From contig JAGCRI010000141.1 of NCBI GenBank assembly GCA_017964755.1, positions 1 through 6,108 of the forward strand: DNA of 6,108 bases, read 5' to 3'. The translations under genes were made by a program, and so were the position numbers. Numbering within the stretch: the stretch's first letter is position 1; each line of letters opens with the position of its first letter. Origin of the DNA: Bacteroidales bacterium. GTDB taxonomy: Bacteria; Bacteroidota; Bacteroidia; Bacteroidales; WCHB1-69. Shown piece by piece: positions 1-6,108 of this stretch. The notes under the pieces were generated by a model, which did no database searches, was not told the DNA's origin, and saw only the letters and a list, made by a program, of their open reading frames with translations.

Positions 1-57
1 GCAGAGCATGCGCCATTTCAAATGAGAATTTTTTTGTAAGTCGGAAAACAGACATGG

Positions 58-1176
58 CTATTGTATTATAATTTTCAGTGTTTCAGTATGTTTTATGTCA
101 GTTATTCTTATAAAATAAATTCCTGCTCTTAAATCTTTTGTTTCAAAACTGATAATTGGAGAGTTTGTATTTTCTGTAGTTAAAATCAGTTGTCCGACTT
201 CATTAAAAACAGCAACTTTTTCGATAAGCATATCAGCATTTGAAATTGAAAACCTCTCGTTTGCAGGATTCGGGAAAACATAATAAGAAGTTGTTGATTT
301 ATAGTCATTTATAGAGGTTGCAATATATGGTTCAAACACATAATCTGTGGAATCGCCCCACAGATATTCAGCGAGTTGCGGGAAATCAATGAAAGGATTG
401 CGGTTGTTTTGCACCATTTGGATTGCGTTGTTCCTGTCACGTTCCTTATCACTAACCTCGTCAAATTTATTCCAATCGCGGAACAGATTCAACGCCCACG
501 GCTTTAATGTGGAGAACGTGAAAACTGAGACGGTGTCCTGACTGAAATTATAGTCCTTGTATCTCAACGACATATAGAAATATGTTCTTGCGAGATCGCC
601 TTTAAAAGCGTCAATCGGCTCGAAAACTTTTCCGGAATAGTCTGAAGAATAGCTGTTTTTGCCGATTTTTGAGCCATTTTGTGATGTCCAAGTGGCATTA
701 TCGACAGTTCCGTAAGGCATATTGTTCCGTTTGTTGTTCACATAGCCGTCAGTAGGGTAAAGGTGACAAAGGTCGGAATAGATATGGTAAGGTTTCATCG
801 AATTGCCACCGAACCAGCTGTTTGGAACACTATGCTCTCGGTTGTAACAGTCGCCTTCCTTGCTGTAGTTGAGGCCGCTGCCACACTGTTTTACAGAAAA
901 AGGGAAAGTGTATGGCGGCTCTCCGCCAGGGATGTCCGAATAGATGTCCCATACAATGTCATCACCTTTATTGTCGGTAAGGGTGAAATAAGTCCAAAGT
1001 TCATCATAATCAATGAATTTGTTGTCTTTTATAATGTCATAAAGAGCTGATTTCAGTTCGTCTCCTTTTTTGCCGAGGGCGGAGTTATAATATCCACCGT
1101 ATGGGTCTGGCTGTGCGGAAACATTAAAAATTGTTGCAATTAGCGAAATTACGAGAAAAATAGTTCTTTTAACCAT
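58..1176 (-). CDS. Secreted endonuclease I family nuclease with T9SS type A sorting domain
   Basis: This 372-residue protein is complete. Residues 1-21 form a signal peptide (basic VKR start, hydrophobic core, VSA before Gln22). The nuclease domain spans roughly residues 25-280 and carries the endonuclease I (EndA/Vvn-like, beta-beta-alpha metal) signature: an N112-R113-E114-H115 box followed by SVPNSWF, then DLCHLYP at 135-141 and a VNNKRNN stretch at 146-152. By analogy with Vibrio Vvn, His115 would be the general base, with Glu114 and an Asn near 147 binding the metal. A conserved RNPFIDFP segment lies at 259-266. The last ~75 residues begin with an FPNP motif (301-304) and end in beta-strand repeats closing with LKIIIQ, which is the typical T9SS type A sorting domain, so the enzyme is probably secreted or anchored on the cell surface. 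Expected role: non-specific cleavage of extracellular DNA or RNA. The ATG is preceded by an A-rich leader and gives a proper signal peptide. It is transcribed divergently from the dGTPase gene. Confidence 0.93.
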   Translation of the reverse strand: MVKRTIFLVISLIATIFNVSAQPDPYGGYYNSALGKKGDELKSALYDIIKDNKFIDYDELWTYFTLTDNKGDDIVWDIYSDIPGGEPPYTFPFSVKQCGSGLNYSKEGDCYNREHSVPNSWFGGNSMKPYHIYSDLCHLYPTDGYVNNKRNNMPYGTVDNATWTSQNGSKIGKNSYSSDYSGKVFEPIDAFKGDLARTYFYMSLRYKDYNFSQDTVSVFTFSTLKPWALNLFRDWNKFDEVSDKERDRNNAIQMVQNNRNPFIDFPQLAEYLWGDSTDYVFEPYIATSINDYKSTTSYYVFPNPANERFSISNADMLIEKVAVFNEVGQLILTTENTNSPIISFETKDLRAGIYFIRITDIKHTETLKIIIQ

Positions 1177-1212
1177 AATTTTTATTTTTATCTATTATTT
1201 GACGATGAAATG

Positions 1213-1220
1213 CAAAATTA
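1213..1220 (-). promoter_or_regulatory. Candidate -7 promoter element for the secreted nuclease gene
   Basis: Read on the minus strand this is TAATTTTG, a match to the Bacteroidota -7 consensus TAnnTTTG. It lies 36 bases before the nuclease start codon, implying a leader of about 30 bases. No clear TTTG -33 element sits at the expected distance; only a T-rich CTTTTT (1242-1237) is near it. The region is very AT-rich, so a chance match is possible. Confidence 0.35.
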
Positions 1221-1245
1221 CAAGATTTTTTAATTTAAAAAGTTG

Positions 1246-1253
1246 TATTTTTG
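1246..1253 (+). promoter_or_regulatory. Candidate -7 promoter element for the dgt-led operon
   Basis: TATTTTTG matches the Bacteroidota -7 consensus TAnnTTTG and lies 56 bases before the dGTPase start, implying a leader of about 50 bases. A second, weaker match (CAACTTTG, 1256-1263, first base off consensus) follows directly. No convincing -33 TTTG is seen 17-23 bases upstream. Because the next four genes are nearly contiguous, this could be the promoter for all of them. Confidence 0.45.
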
Positions 1254-1309
1254 TGCAACTTTGCAAATTTTAAGAAAAGAATAGTCAAACGCACTTTTTA
1301 AAGAGATAA

Positions 1310-2677
1310 ATGCCACTTTCTGACATAAACAAAATATTTTCAAACAAGCGTGCAGGAATTGCGATGCCAACCAGCATTGAGCGGCGCCGCGACTATCAGC
1401 GCGATTACGACAGGATAATCTTCTCGCCAGACTTCAGGAAACTTCAGGACAAAACCCAAGTTTTCCCGTTGCCTGACGGCGTGCTCGTCCATAACAGACT
1501 CACCCACTCCTTGGAAGTATCATCAGTCGGCAGGTCGTTGGGGGCGATTATCGGGAGGGCGCTGTGCGACAAATATGCGGCTGACCTTACTCCGGAGAGC
1601 ATGGATTTTTATGAGCATGACCTGTATAACGTGCTTGCAGCTGCAGCGTTGTGCCACGATATTGGCAATCCTGCTTTCGGACACGCTGGAGAAGACGCCA
1701 TATCTGCCTTCTTCCGCAAAAATGAAGAGCTTAAAACCTTTTTTACTGAAGCCGGCTGGCAGGATCTCGTGCATTTTGAAGGGAACGCCAACGCCATACG
1801 ACTCGTGGCAGGCAACCATAGCGGACAAAACACGGACGGACTGAGACTGACTTACGCAACTCTTTGTGCTATAGCAAAATATCCATGCGAATCTGTCGCA
1901 AGAAACAAAAAATTCATTCATCGTAAAAAATTCGGTTTTTTCCAGCCTGACAAGGAAATATTTTCCGAAATTGCAGCAGAAACATGCATGATTCGGGAAA
2001 ATGACTCACCGCTTGCGTACCTGCGCCATCCGTTTGTCTGGCTTGTTGAAGCCGCTGATGATATATGTTATAACCTGATGGATTTGGAGGACGCCCACAG
2101 TTTGGGAATCATTGAGCACCAAACCTGCCGCGACCTGCTCAAAAACCTTGTTGCCAATCTTGCAGTTGATGACTTGCATATTGTCGAACAGAGGCTTAAC
2201 TCATTGTATGACAAGGATAAACAGATTGCATATCTTCGTTCAAAGGCTATTGGCGGACTAATAAAACACGCCGCTGAAATTTATGTCGCCCATTTTGAAG
2301 AGATTCTTGACGGCACTTTTGCCACCTCACTTTTCGACATGATTTCAGAGCACACACCTGAACTGTCAGAAATTGTCAGCTTTTCAGTAGCTAACGTCTA
2401 TAACCACATAAGGGTTGTTGAGATTGAGAACGCCGGCTACAATGTGATGTACGAGCTTTTGTCGCACCTTATCCCTTCAATTATACTGCCGAAAGAAAAA
2501 CGTGAGGTTTTCGACAAGAAGAGCGTCCGTTTGCTGCCGGCCGCCTACAACAAGGACGGTGATACGGAGGCGGCACGCATCTGGGGCGTGGTGGACTATG
2601 TTTCGGGCATGACCGACAATCAGGCAACTTCACTTTATCGCAAAATTAAAGGTATCGACATCGGATTTTCTTACTAA
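1310..2677 (+). CDS. dgt: dGTPase-like HD-domain deoxynucleoside triphosphate triphosphohydrolase
   Basis: This 455-residue protein is predicted to hydrolyse dGTP (or other dNTPs) to deoxynucleoside and tripolyphosphate in the cytoplasm, helping set dNTP pool balance. The N-terminal segment RRDYQRDYDRIIFSPDFRKL (27-44) followed by LQDKTQVFPL is characteristic of the bacterial dGTPase family. The HD metal site is visible: His66 in NRLTHS (62-67), His116-Asp117 in CHDIGNPAFGH (115-125), and the later Asp250/Asp251 in EAADDICYNLMDLEDA (247-262). HFEGNANAIR (155-164) is another family block. The length is close to, though shorter than, the ~505 residues of E. coli Dgt, and no truncation is evident. 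The chosen ATG follows an A-rich leader and starts the conserved N-terminus with little spare sequence. It is the first gene of a tight run; the symporter gene starts 11 bases after its stop. The family assignment is firm, but preference for dGTP over other dNTPs cannot be read from sequence. Confidence 0.94.
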   Translation: MPLSDINKIFSNKRAGIAMPTSIERRRDYQRDYDRIIFSPDFRKLQDKTQVFPLPDGVLVHNRLTHSLEVSSVGRSLGAIIGRALCDKYAADLTPESMDFYEHDLYNVLAAAALCHDIGNPAFGHAGEDAISAFFRKNEELKTFFTEAGWQDLVHFEGNANAIRLVAGNHSGQNTDGLRLTYATLCAIAKYPCESVARNKKFIHRKKFGFFQPDKEIFSEIAAETCMIRENDSPLAYLRHPFVWLVEAADDICYNLMDLEDAHSLGIIEHQTCRDLLKNLVANLAVDDLHIVEQRLNSLYDKDKQIAYLRSKAIGGLIKHAAEIYVAHFEEILDGTFATSLFDMISEHTPELSEIVSFSVANVYNHIRVVEIENAGYNVMYELLSHLIPSIILPKEKREVFDKKSVRLLPAAYNKDGDTEAARIWGVVDYVSGMTDNQATSLYRKIKGIDIGFSY

Positions 2678-2688
2678 ACTGCTGGATC

Positions 2689-4164
2689 ATGGAAATGAGG
2701 ACTTTAATCTTTTCGTTTTTCGTATTATACACACTTCTTCTGTTTGTGATAATGTGGCTTACATCAAAAAAAGCCACTAACAAAACCTATTTCACGGGCA
2801 ACAGGCAGTCACCATGGTTTGTGGTGGCTTATGGAATGATCGGGGCTTCTTTGTCGGGCGTCACTTTTATGTCAGTACCGGGCGATGTCAAAACCACGCA
2901 GTTCACATATTTCGGAATCGTTCTCGGTTATATACTCGGCTATCTCACTATCGCATACATACTTCTGCCTCTCTACTACAAACTTCAGCTGACATCAATC
3001 TACGAATATTTGGGACAACGGTTCGGCAACGAAGCTCATAAAACCGGATCTGCACTTTTCATTCTATCACGGCTTTTGGGCTCGGCACTGCGAATGTACC
3101 TCGTGATTTACGTTTTGCAAATTTTCATTTTCGATGCGTGGGACATCCCTTCGTGGGTTACCGCCTCCATTATGATAATTATTATCCTGCTTTATACATT
3201 CAGAGGCGGAATCAAAACAGTTGTATGGACAGACACACTACAAACCACATTCCTGCTTACCGCATTAGTTATCACTATAATAGTGATTTTCAGGGATTTA
3301 AAAATGGGACCTGGCGAAATTTGGCAGACAATGGAGGCGCAGGGTTACACAAAAGTCTTTGAAACCGACTGGCATAAGGCAAATTATTTTCTGAAACAGA
3401 TTCTGAGCGGTATGTTTATAACTATTGTTATGACCGGTTTGGATCAGGATATGATGCAGAAAAACCTGACTTGCAAGAATTTGCGGCAAGCCCAATACAA
3501 CATTTTCTCATTTACGGGCATTTTGGTATGTGTAAACGTGCTCTTCCTGCTTTTAGGTGGGCTCCTGCTCGTTTATGCCAACTCAAAAGGAATTTGCCTC
3601 ACCGATATGCCGACTGACAGAATTTATCCTGAAATCGCTTTCAACTATTTGGGACCTTTTGCCGCAATAGTTTTTGTCATCGGCCTGATTTCCGCAGGCT
3701 ATTCAAGCGCTGACGGCACTCTCACCGCCCTGACAACTTCTATTTGCTATGACATAATCAGAATTGAAAACTACGTAAAAGATGAGCATAAGCAGATGAT
3801 ACTCCGCCGTATGATTCACATTGCAGTCGCAATGGTCTTTCTGGCTATCATCATTATTTTCTCCAATTACCACAACGACGCACTTATAAGAATTATCTTT
3901 ACAATAGCAAGTTATACATACGGACCTATACTCGGACTCTTCACTTTCGGACTATACACAAAACGCGAAATTGCTCTTAACCGCCGCTGGCTCATTCCTT
4001 TTATTGCCATTCTCGCTCCCGTTTGCTGCTACTTCCTGTCTACATATTCAAAAGAACTGTTTTGGGGTTATACTTTCGGCTTCGAGTTGCTTATTGTCAA
4101 CGGAATACTGACATATTTAGGGCTTTTATGCATATCTGCCAGACAAAAAGAAAAAAATGATTGA
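2689..4164 (+). CDS. Sodium:solute symporter (SSS/SSF family)
   Basis: This 491-residue inner-membrane protein has about 13 hydrophobic spans, the normal SSS architecture. It is expected to couple inward Na+ flow to uptake of a small solute. Family marks are FRGGIKTVVWTDTLQ (171-185), the GLISAGYSSADGTLTALTT block (332-350) and the first-helix segment MIGASLSGVTFMSVPGDV (50-67). The Na2 site can be placed by analogy with PutP and vSGLT: Ala53 and Ser56 in the first core helix and Ala336, Ser339 and Ser340 in the eighth. PutP Asp55 is matched by Leu55, so this is not a simple PutP copy. The substrate cannot be told from sequence; proline, sugars, sialic acid, nucleosides and carboxylates are all known in the family. 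A second in-frame ATG lies two codons downstream and is an alternative start. The gene starts 11 bases after dgt and stops 3 bases before the sigma-like gene, so it is probably co-transcribed with both. Confidence 0.9.
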   Translation: MEMRTLIFSFFVLYTLLLFVIMWLTSKKATNKTYFTGNRQSPWFVVAYGMIGASLSGVTFMSVPGDVKTTQFTYFGIVLGYILGYLTIAYILLPLYYKLQLTSIYEYLGQRFGNEAHKTGSALFILSRLLGSALRMYLVIYVLQIFIFDAWDIPSWVTASIMIIIILLYTFRGGIKTVVWTDTLQTTFLLTALVITIIVIFRDLKMGPGEIWQTMEAQGYTKVFETDWHKANYFLKQILSGMFITIVMTGLDQDMMQKNLTCKNLRQAQYNIFSFTGILVCVNVLFLLLGGLLLVYANSKGICLTDMPTDRIYPEIAFNYLGPFAAIVFVIGLISAGYSSADGTLTALTTSICYDIIRIENYVKDEHKQMILRRMIHIAVAMVFLAIIIIFSNYHNDALIRIIFTIASYTYGPILGLFTFGLYTKREIALNRRWLIPFIAILAPVCCYFLSTYSKELFWGYTFGFELLIVNGILTYLGLLCISARQKEKND

Positions 4165-4167
4165 CGT

Positions 4168-5316
4168 ATGCAAAACCTTGTATTAGAGATAATTACCAAA
4201 GAAGAGGAGCGATTCAGCCTGAGGCATATTGGGGCCGTTAGGGAAGTGGACTCTCTCGCTCCCATAATCAGCGGCAAAGTTCCGTATGACGGCTCTGAAA
4301 CAGGGTTTTATGATTTCAGGAATGCTGTGCTTGCGTCATTTTATCGTGAAATCGGTTTTGAAGTTTTTATAGAACAGCAGAAAAAAACAGCGTTTGAAAC
4401 CCCATTTTTCACAACTTTGTACCATGATCTCAAACGGAAATACAATTCAAAAGCTAAAGAGCTCTCTGACTGGGAAAAAGATTTGGGGCTGCTCCATGCC
4501 ATTGCGTGGCATCTCACTTTTGAGATGTTCCGCACTATCCGGAACACCTTTTCCAATGATTCGGCTAACTTCAATAATGCCGCCGCTGTATGGTCATATT
4601 TTGATGACGAATGCCTGAAAATTCTGCCTATAGGATTTCAGGAGTTTATATCACAAATTGAATCCGGCGATGAATATTTCAGAGAAGCTCTTGCAGGTAT
4701 TGTAAAAAAAAGTGTGGAAAATGTCACAAAAAGGAAAAATTCTGCATTTGATGAAAGTCTTTTGTCAAGCGCTCTTTGGGAAGAAACTTATACATTTTTC
4801 ATAAAAAAGCTGGAAGAAGGGACTCTGAAATTCGACTTGCCGGTGCAGTTAAGGGCATATTTGACAAAAACCTGCGAGATTTCATTTCTGGAATATTGCA
4901 GAGGGAACAAAAAAGAGTTGAAAAACAGGGAATATATTGATGAAATTGCAGTTTTGGAAAATATTGGGGACGAAAATGATGATAATTGTGAGTTTGATGC
5001 TGCTGATGTTGACGTGGATACGACAAATGAATATGAGGTGGCAGGCGCAATTGCAGTCATTCTGCTGAACAAAAACCATCCGCTTTATCAGAAAATAGTG
5101 CGGAAAGATGAGGAAAAAGTGAAGTTATTGATGGAAAAAAGCATAAATAACCTTTCATACGCCGAAATTGCAGACAAATTTTATAGTGACTGTTCCGAGC
5201 GTGAGAAGGAGAAAAAGGTTATTTCCATGCGTAAGGAGTATGAAAGGTTCCGGGCGGTGCTGAAGTCAAGATATATTGAAATAATGACAAAAAAAAGCAG
5301 AAATGTGCCAATATAA
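4168..5316 (+). CDS. Sigma-70-like regulator with a long unrecognised N-terminal region
   Basis: This 382-residue protein is probably a divergent RNA polymerase sigma factor. The C-terminal part fits region 4: NNLSYAEIADKFY (327-339) reads as the first helices of the helix-turn-helix, and KKVISMRKEYERFRAVLKSR (349-368) as the recognition helix and following helix. Residues ~196-255 resemble region 2, with SALWEETYTFFIKKLEEG (201-218) and RAYLTKTCEISFLEYCRGNK (229-248). A strongly acidic linker (11 Asp/Glu in 268-290) joins the two. The first ~195 residues match no family I recognise; they look alpha-helical and soluble, with no signal peptide or membrane span. Typical extracytoplasmic-function sigma factors are about 160-200 residues in total, so this one is about twice as long. 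The best support is the neighbour: a zinc-finger anti-sigma gene overlaps its 3' end by 14 bases. The start lies 3 bases after the symporter stop. The region 2 match is weak, and a non-sigma DNA-binding regulator remains possible. Confidence 0.62.
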   Translation: MQNLVLEIITKEEERFSLRHIGAVREVDSLAPIISGKVPYDGSETGFYDFRNAVLASFYREIGFEVFIEQQKKTAFETPFFTTLYHDLKRKYNSKAKELSDWEKDLGLLHAIAWHLTFEMFRTIRNTFSNDSANFNNAAAVWSYFDDECLKILPIGFQEFISQIESGDEYFREALAGIVKKSVENVTKRKNSAFDESLLSSALWEETYTFFIKKLEEGTLKFDLPVQLRAYLTKTCEISFLEYCRGNKKELKNREYIDEIAVLENIGDENDDNCEFDAADVDVDTTNEYEVAGAIAVILLNKNHPLYQKIVRKDEEKVKLLMEKSINNLSYAEIADKFYSDCSEREKEKKVISMRKEYERFRAVLKSRYIEIMTKKSRNVPI

Positions 5317-5824
5317 TAAAGATGATATTGAAAGGTATTTCAGTAACGGAATGACTGAAGCTGAGGAGATTGCATTTCAGAAGCACCTCCTGACTTGTGA
5401 CAGCTGCAGGCGTGAGCTGGAGAAGTACCGCCGGTTGGCGGCTGCCATTGCCGAACCTTCCGCAGAAGAAGCAGCAAAAGTTATCCCGTTTGGAATCCGT
5501 TACAGAAAGTGGATAGCAGCCGCCTCCATCCTTATTTTGGCAGGGATTGGCGGGCTAATATCTTATATAACCCGCACCCCGGAAGAGAACGGCGGCGGCA
5601 ATGGCACGGGAAACAACGTCGCAGTTATCACAGATACTGTAAAAAATGAACTTAGCGACACAATTTCCGAACTGATCGCTCCCGAAGAGCAGGGCTCACA
5701 AAAATATTACACACAGGAACCTGCAAAGAAAAAGCTTACCCCGAAAAAAAATGAAGAACTGCTTATGCCTATGATGGATGAGCCTACCCATTACGCAAAA
5801 AAAGACACTTTCAAAAAAGATTGA
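5303..5824 (+). CDS. Membrane-anchored zinc-finger (ZAS-type) anti-sigma factor
   Basis: This 173-residue protein has a cytoplasmic N-terminal anti-sigma domain with the zinc-binding motif H28-x3-C32-x2-C35 (KHLLTCDSC, 27-35). Cys2 lies 26 residues before His28, the same spacing as Cys11 to His37 in Streptomyces RsrA, so it is a likely fourth zinc ligand. That also favours this ATG as the true start. One membrane span follows (about 70-89, from W70-IAAASILILAG), then a Gly/Asn-rich spacer (95-105) and a periplasmic tail to residue 173 that is rich in Glu, Lys and Pro and has no domain I recognise. The expected role is to bind and hold the upstream sigma-like protein at the membrane until an envelope or redox signal releases it. 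The start codon lies inside the sigma-like gene in a different frame (14-base overlap), which suggests translational coupling and a fixed ratio of the two. The signal and the release mechanism are unknown. Confidence 0.85.
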   Translation: MCQYNKDDIERYFSNGMTEAEEIAFQKHLLTCDSCRRELEKYRRLAAAIAEPSAEEAAKVIPFGIRYRKWIAAASILILAGIGGLISYITRTPEENGGGNGTGNNVAVITDTVKNELSDTISELIAPEEQGSQKYYTQEPAKKKLTPKKNEELLMPMMDEPTHYAKKDTFKKD

Positions 5825-5830
5825 CAACTC

Positions 5831-5863
5831 TTGCTTTTTGAATTTCTTTTTTTTCTATTTTTG
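5831..5863 (+). promoter_or_regulatory. Candidate promoter for the downstream lipoprotein gene
   Basis: TATTTTTG at 5856-5863 matches the Bacteroidota -7 consensus TAnnTTTG. TTG at 5831-5833 lies 22 bases upstream, inside the usual 17-23 base spacing for the -33 element; a TTTG at 5837-5840 is closer, at 15 bases. Transcription would start near 5870, leaving a short A-rich leader before the ATG at 5897. The 72-base gap contrasts with the gene overlap and very short gaps upstream, which fits a new transcription unit. Confidence 0.55.
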
Positions 5864-5896
5864 CAGCAAATTATTAATAATTTAAAACCAAAAAAA

Positions 5897-6108
5897 ATGA
5901 AAAAATTAATGTTATTGGCAGGTGTGCTGTGCTTTATTTTCGCTTCCTGCTGCAACCAACCAAACGAACAGGCCGCTCCCGCAGAAGGCGAAGGCTGCCA
6001 GAAAGAGAATCCTGAATGCCAGATGCCCGAAGAGGTGAAACAGGCTATCGCTGATTGGGAAAATTGGGACAATTTGGAACCGGCCCGTCAGGAAGAACTC
6101 CTTGCAAA
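5897..6108 (+). CDS. Small lipoprotein, partial (runs off the right edge)
   Basis: Seventy codons plus two bases are visible, with no stop before the window ends. The protein begins MKKLMLLAGVLCFIFASCC: a lysine-rich start, a hydrophobic stretch and a lipobox-like F15-A16-S17-C18, so Cys18 is the likely lipidated residue after signal peptidase II cleavage. Phe at the -3 position is less usual than Leu, but Ser-Cys at the cleavage site is common in Bacteroidota lipoproteins. After an Ala/Glu/Pro-rich linker there are two more cysteines (C34 and C41), then a helix-like acidic stretch with Trp54 and Trp57 (DWENWDNLEPARQEELL, 53-69). I do not recognise the family. The ATG is preceded by an A-rich run (ccaaaaaaa), as is common for strongly translated Bacteroidota genes, and by a good promoter core. 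It follows the anti-sigma gene on the same strand, so it may be a target of that sigma-like protein, but nothing in the sequence proves this. Confidence 0.75.
   Translation, partial: MKKLMLLAGVLCFIFASCCNQPNEQAAPAEGEGCQKENPECQMPEEVKQAIADWENWDNLEPARQEELLA

Noticed and set aside
14..24. Short palindrome CATTTCAAATG downstream of the nuclease gene, considered as a terminator
   Set aside because: It has a five-base AT-rich stem with a single-base loop, which is not a stable hairpin.
763..1050. 95-codon plus-strand open frame opposite the secreted nuclease gene
   Set aside because: It lies opposite the most conserved part of the nuclease domain, which fully explains the sequence; no start signal or domain supports it.
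1523..1921. 132-codon open frame on the minus strand inside the dGTPase gene
   Set aside because: The plus-strand frame carries the conserved HD-site motifs through this stretch, and the antisense product has no recognisable features.
4788..5072. Overlapping minus-strand open frames (94, 83 and 65 codons) within the sigma-like gene
   Set aside because: They are three shadow frames in an AT-rich stretch with low-complexity products, opposite the region 2-like and acidic linker coding sequence.
5811..5854. Possible terminator after the anti-sigma gene: a stem of 5811-5819 with 5834-5841, then eight T (5847-5854)
   Set aside because: The stem is almost all A-T with a bulge and a 14-base loop, and it overlaps both the end of the coding sequence and the candidate promoter. 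It is too weak to call.
5791..6072. 93-codon minus-strand open frame spanning the end of the anti-sigma gene and the lipoprotein start
   Set aside because: It crosses a promoter-like gap and two plus-strand genes; the lipoprotein signal peptide on the plus strand is much better supported.

Overview
The window looks like chromosome from a member of the Bacteroidota, probably Bacteroidales. Three things point there: a secreted nuclease ending in a type IX secretion (T9SS) type A sorting domain, promoter-like TAnnTTTG elements in the intergenic regions, and A-rich leaders in place of Shine-Dalgarno sites. No RNA genes, CRISPR arrays, insertion sequences or long repeats were seen.

Layout. Bases 1-57 lie downstream of the first gene and hold nothing I can support. 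Bases 58-1176 (minus strand) encode a complete exported endonuclease I family protein with a T9SS C-terminal domain. Bases 1177-1309 are an AT-rich divergent intergenic region with one candidate promoter core for each direction. A tight plus-strand run follows, which I read as one operon: an HD-domain dGTPase (1310-2677), a sodium:solute symporter (2689-4164, 11 bases later), a long divergent sigma-70-like protein (4168-5316, 3 bases later) and a membrane-anchored zinc-finger anti-sigma factor (5303-5824, overlapping by 14 bases). After a 72-base gap with a good Bacteroidota promoter core, a small lipoprotein gene starts at 5897 and runs off the right edge.

How the genes may work together. 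The best supported unit is the sigma/anti-sigma pair. The anti-sigma factor has a cytoplasmic zinc-binding helix-turn motif, one membrane span and a low-complexity periplasmic tail, so it probably tethers the sigma-like protein until a signal arrives. The sigma-like protein is unusual: roughly 195 residues precede its region 2-like segment, and I recognise no family in them. This is the most novel element of the window. The lipoprotein immediately downstream, behind its own promoter, is a reasonable candidate target or envelope partner, but that is inference. The dGTPase and transporter at the front of the operon may simply share a promoter, or may link nucleotide metabolism and solute uptake to this regulator.
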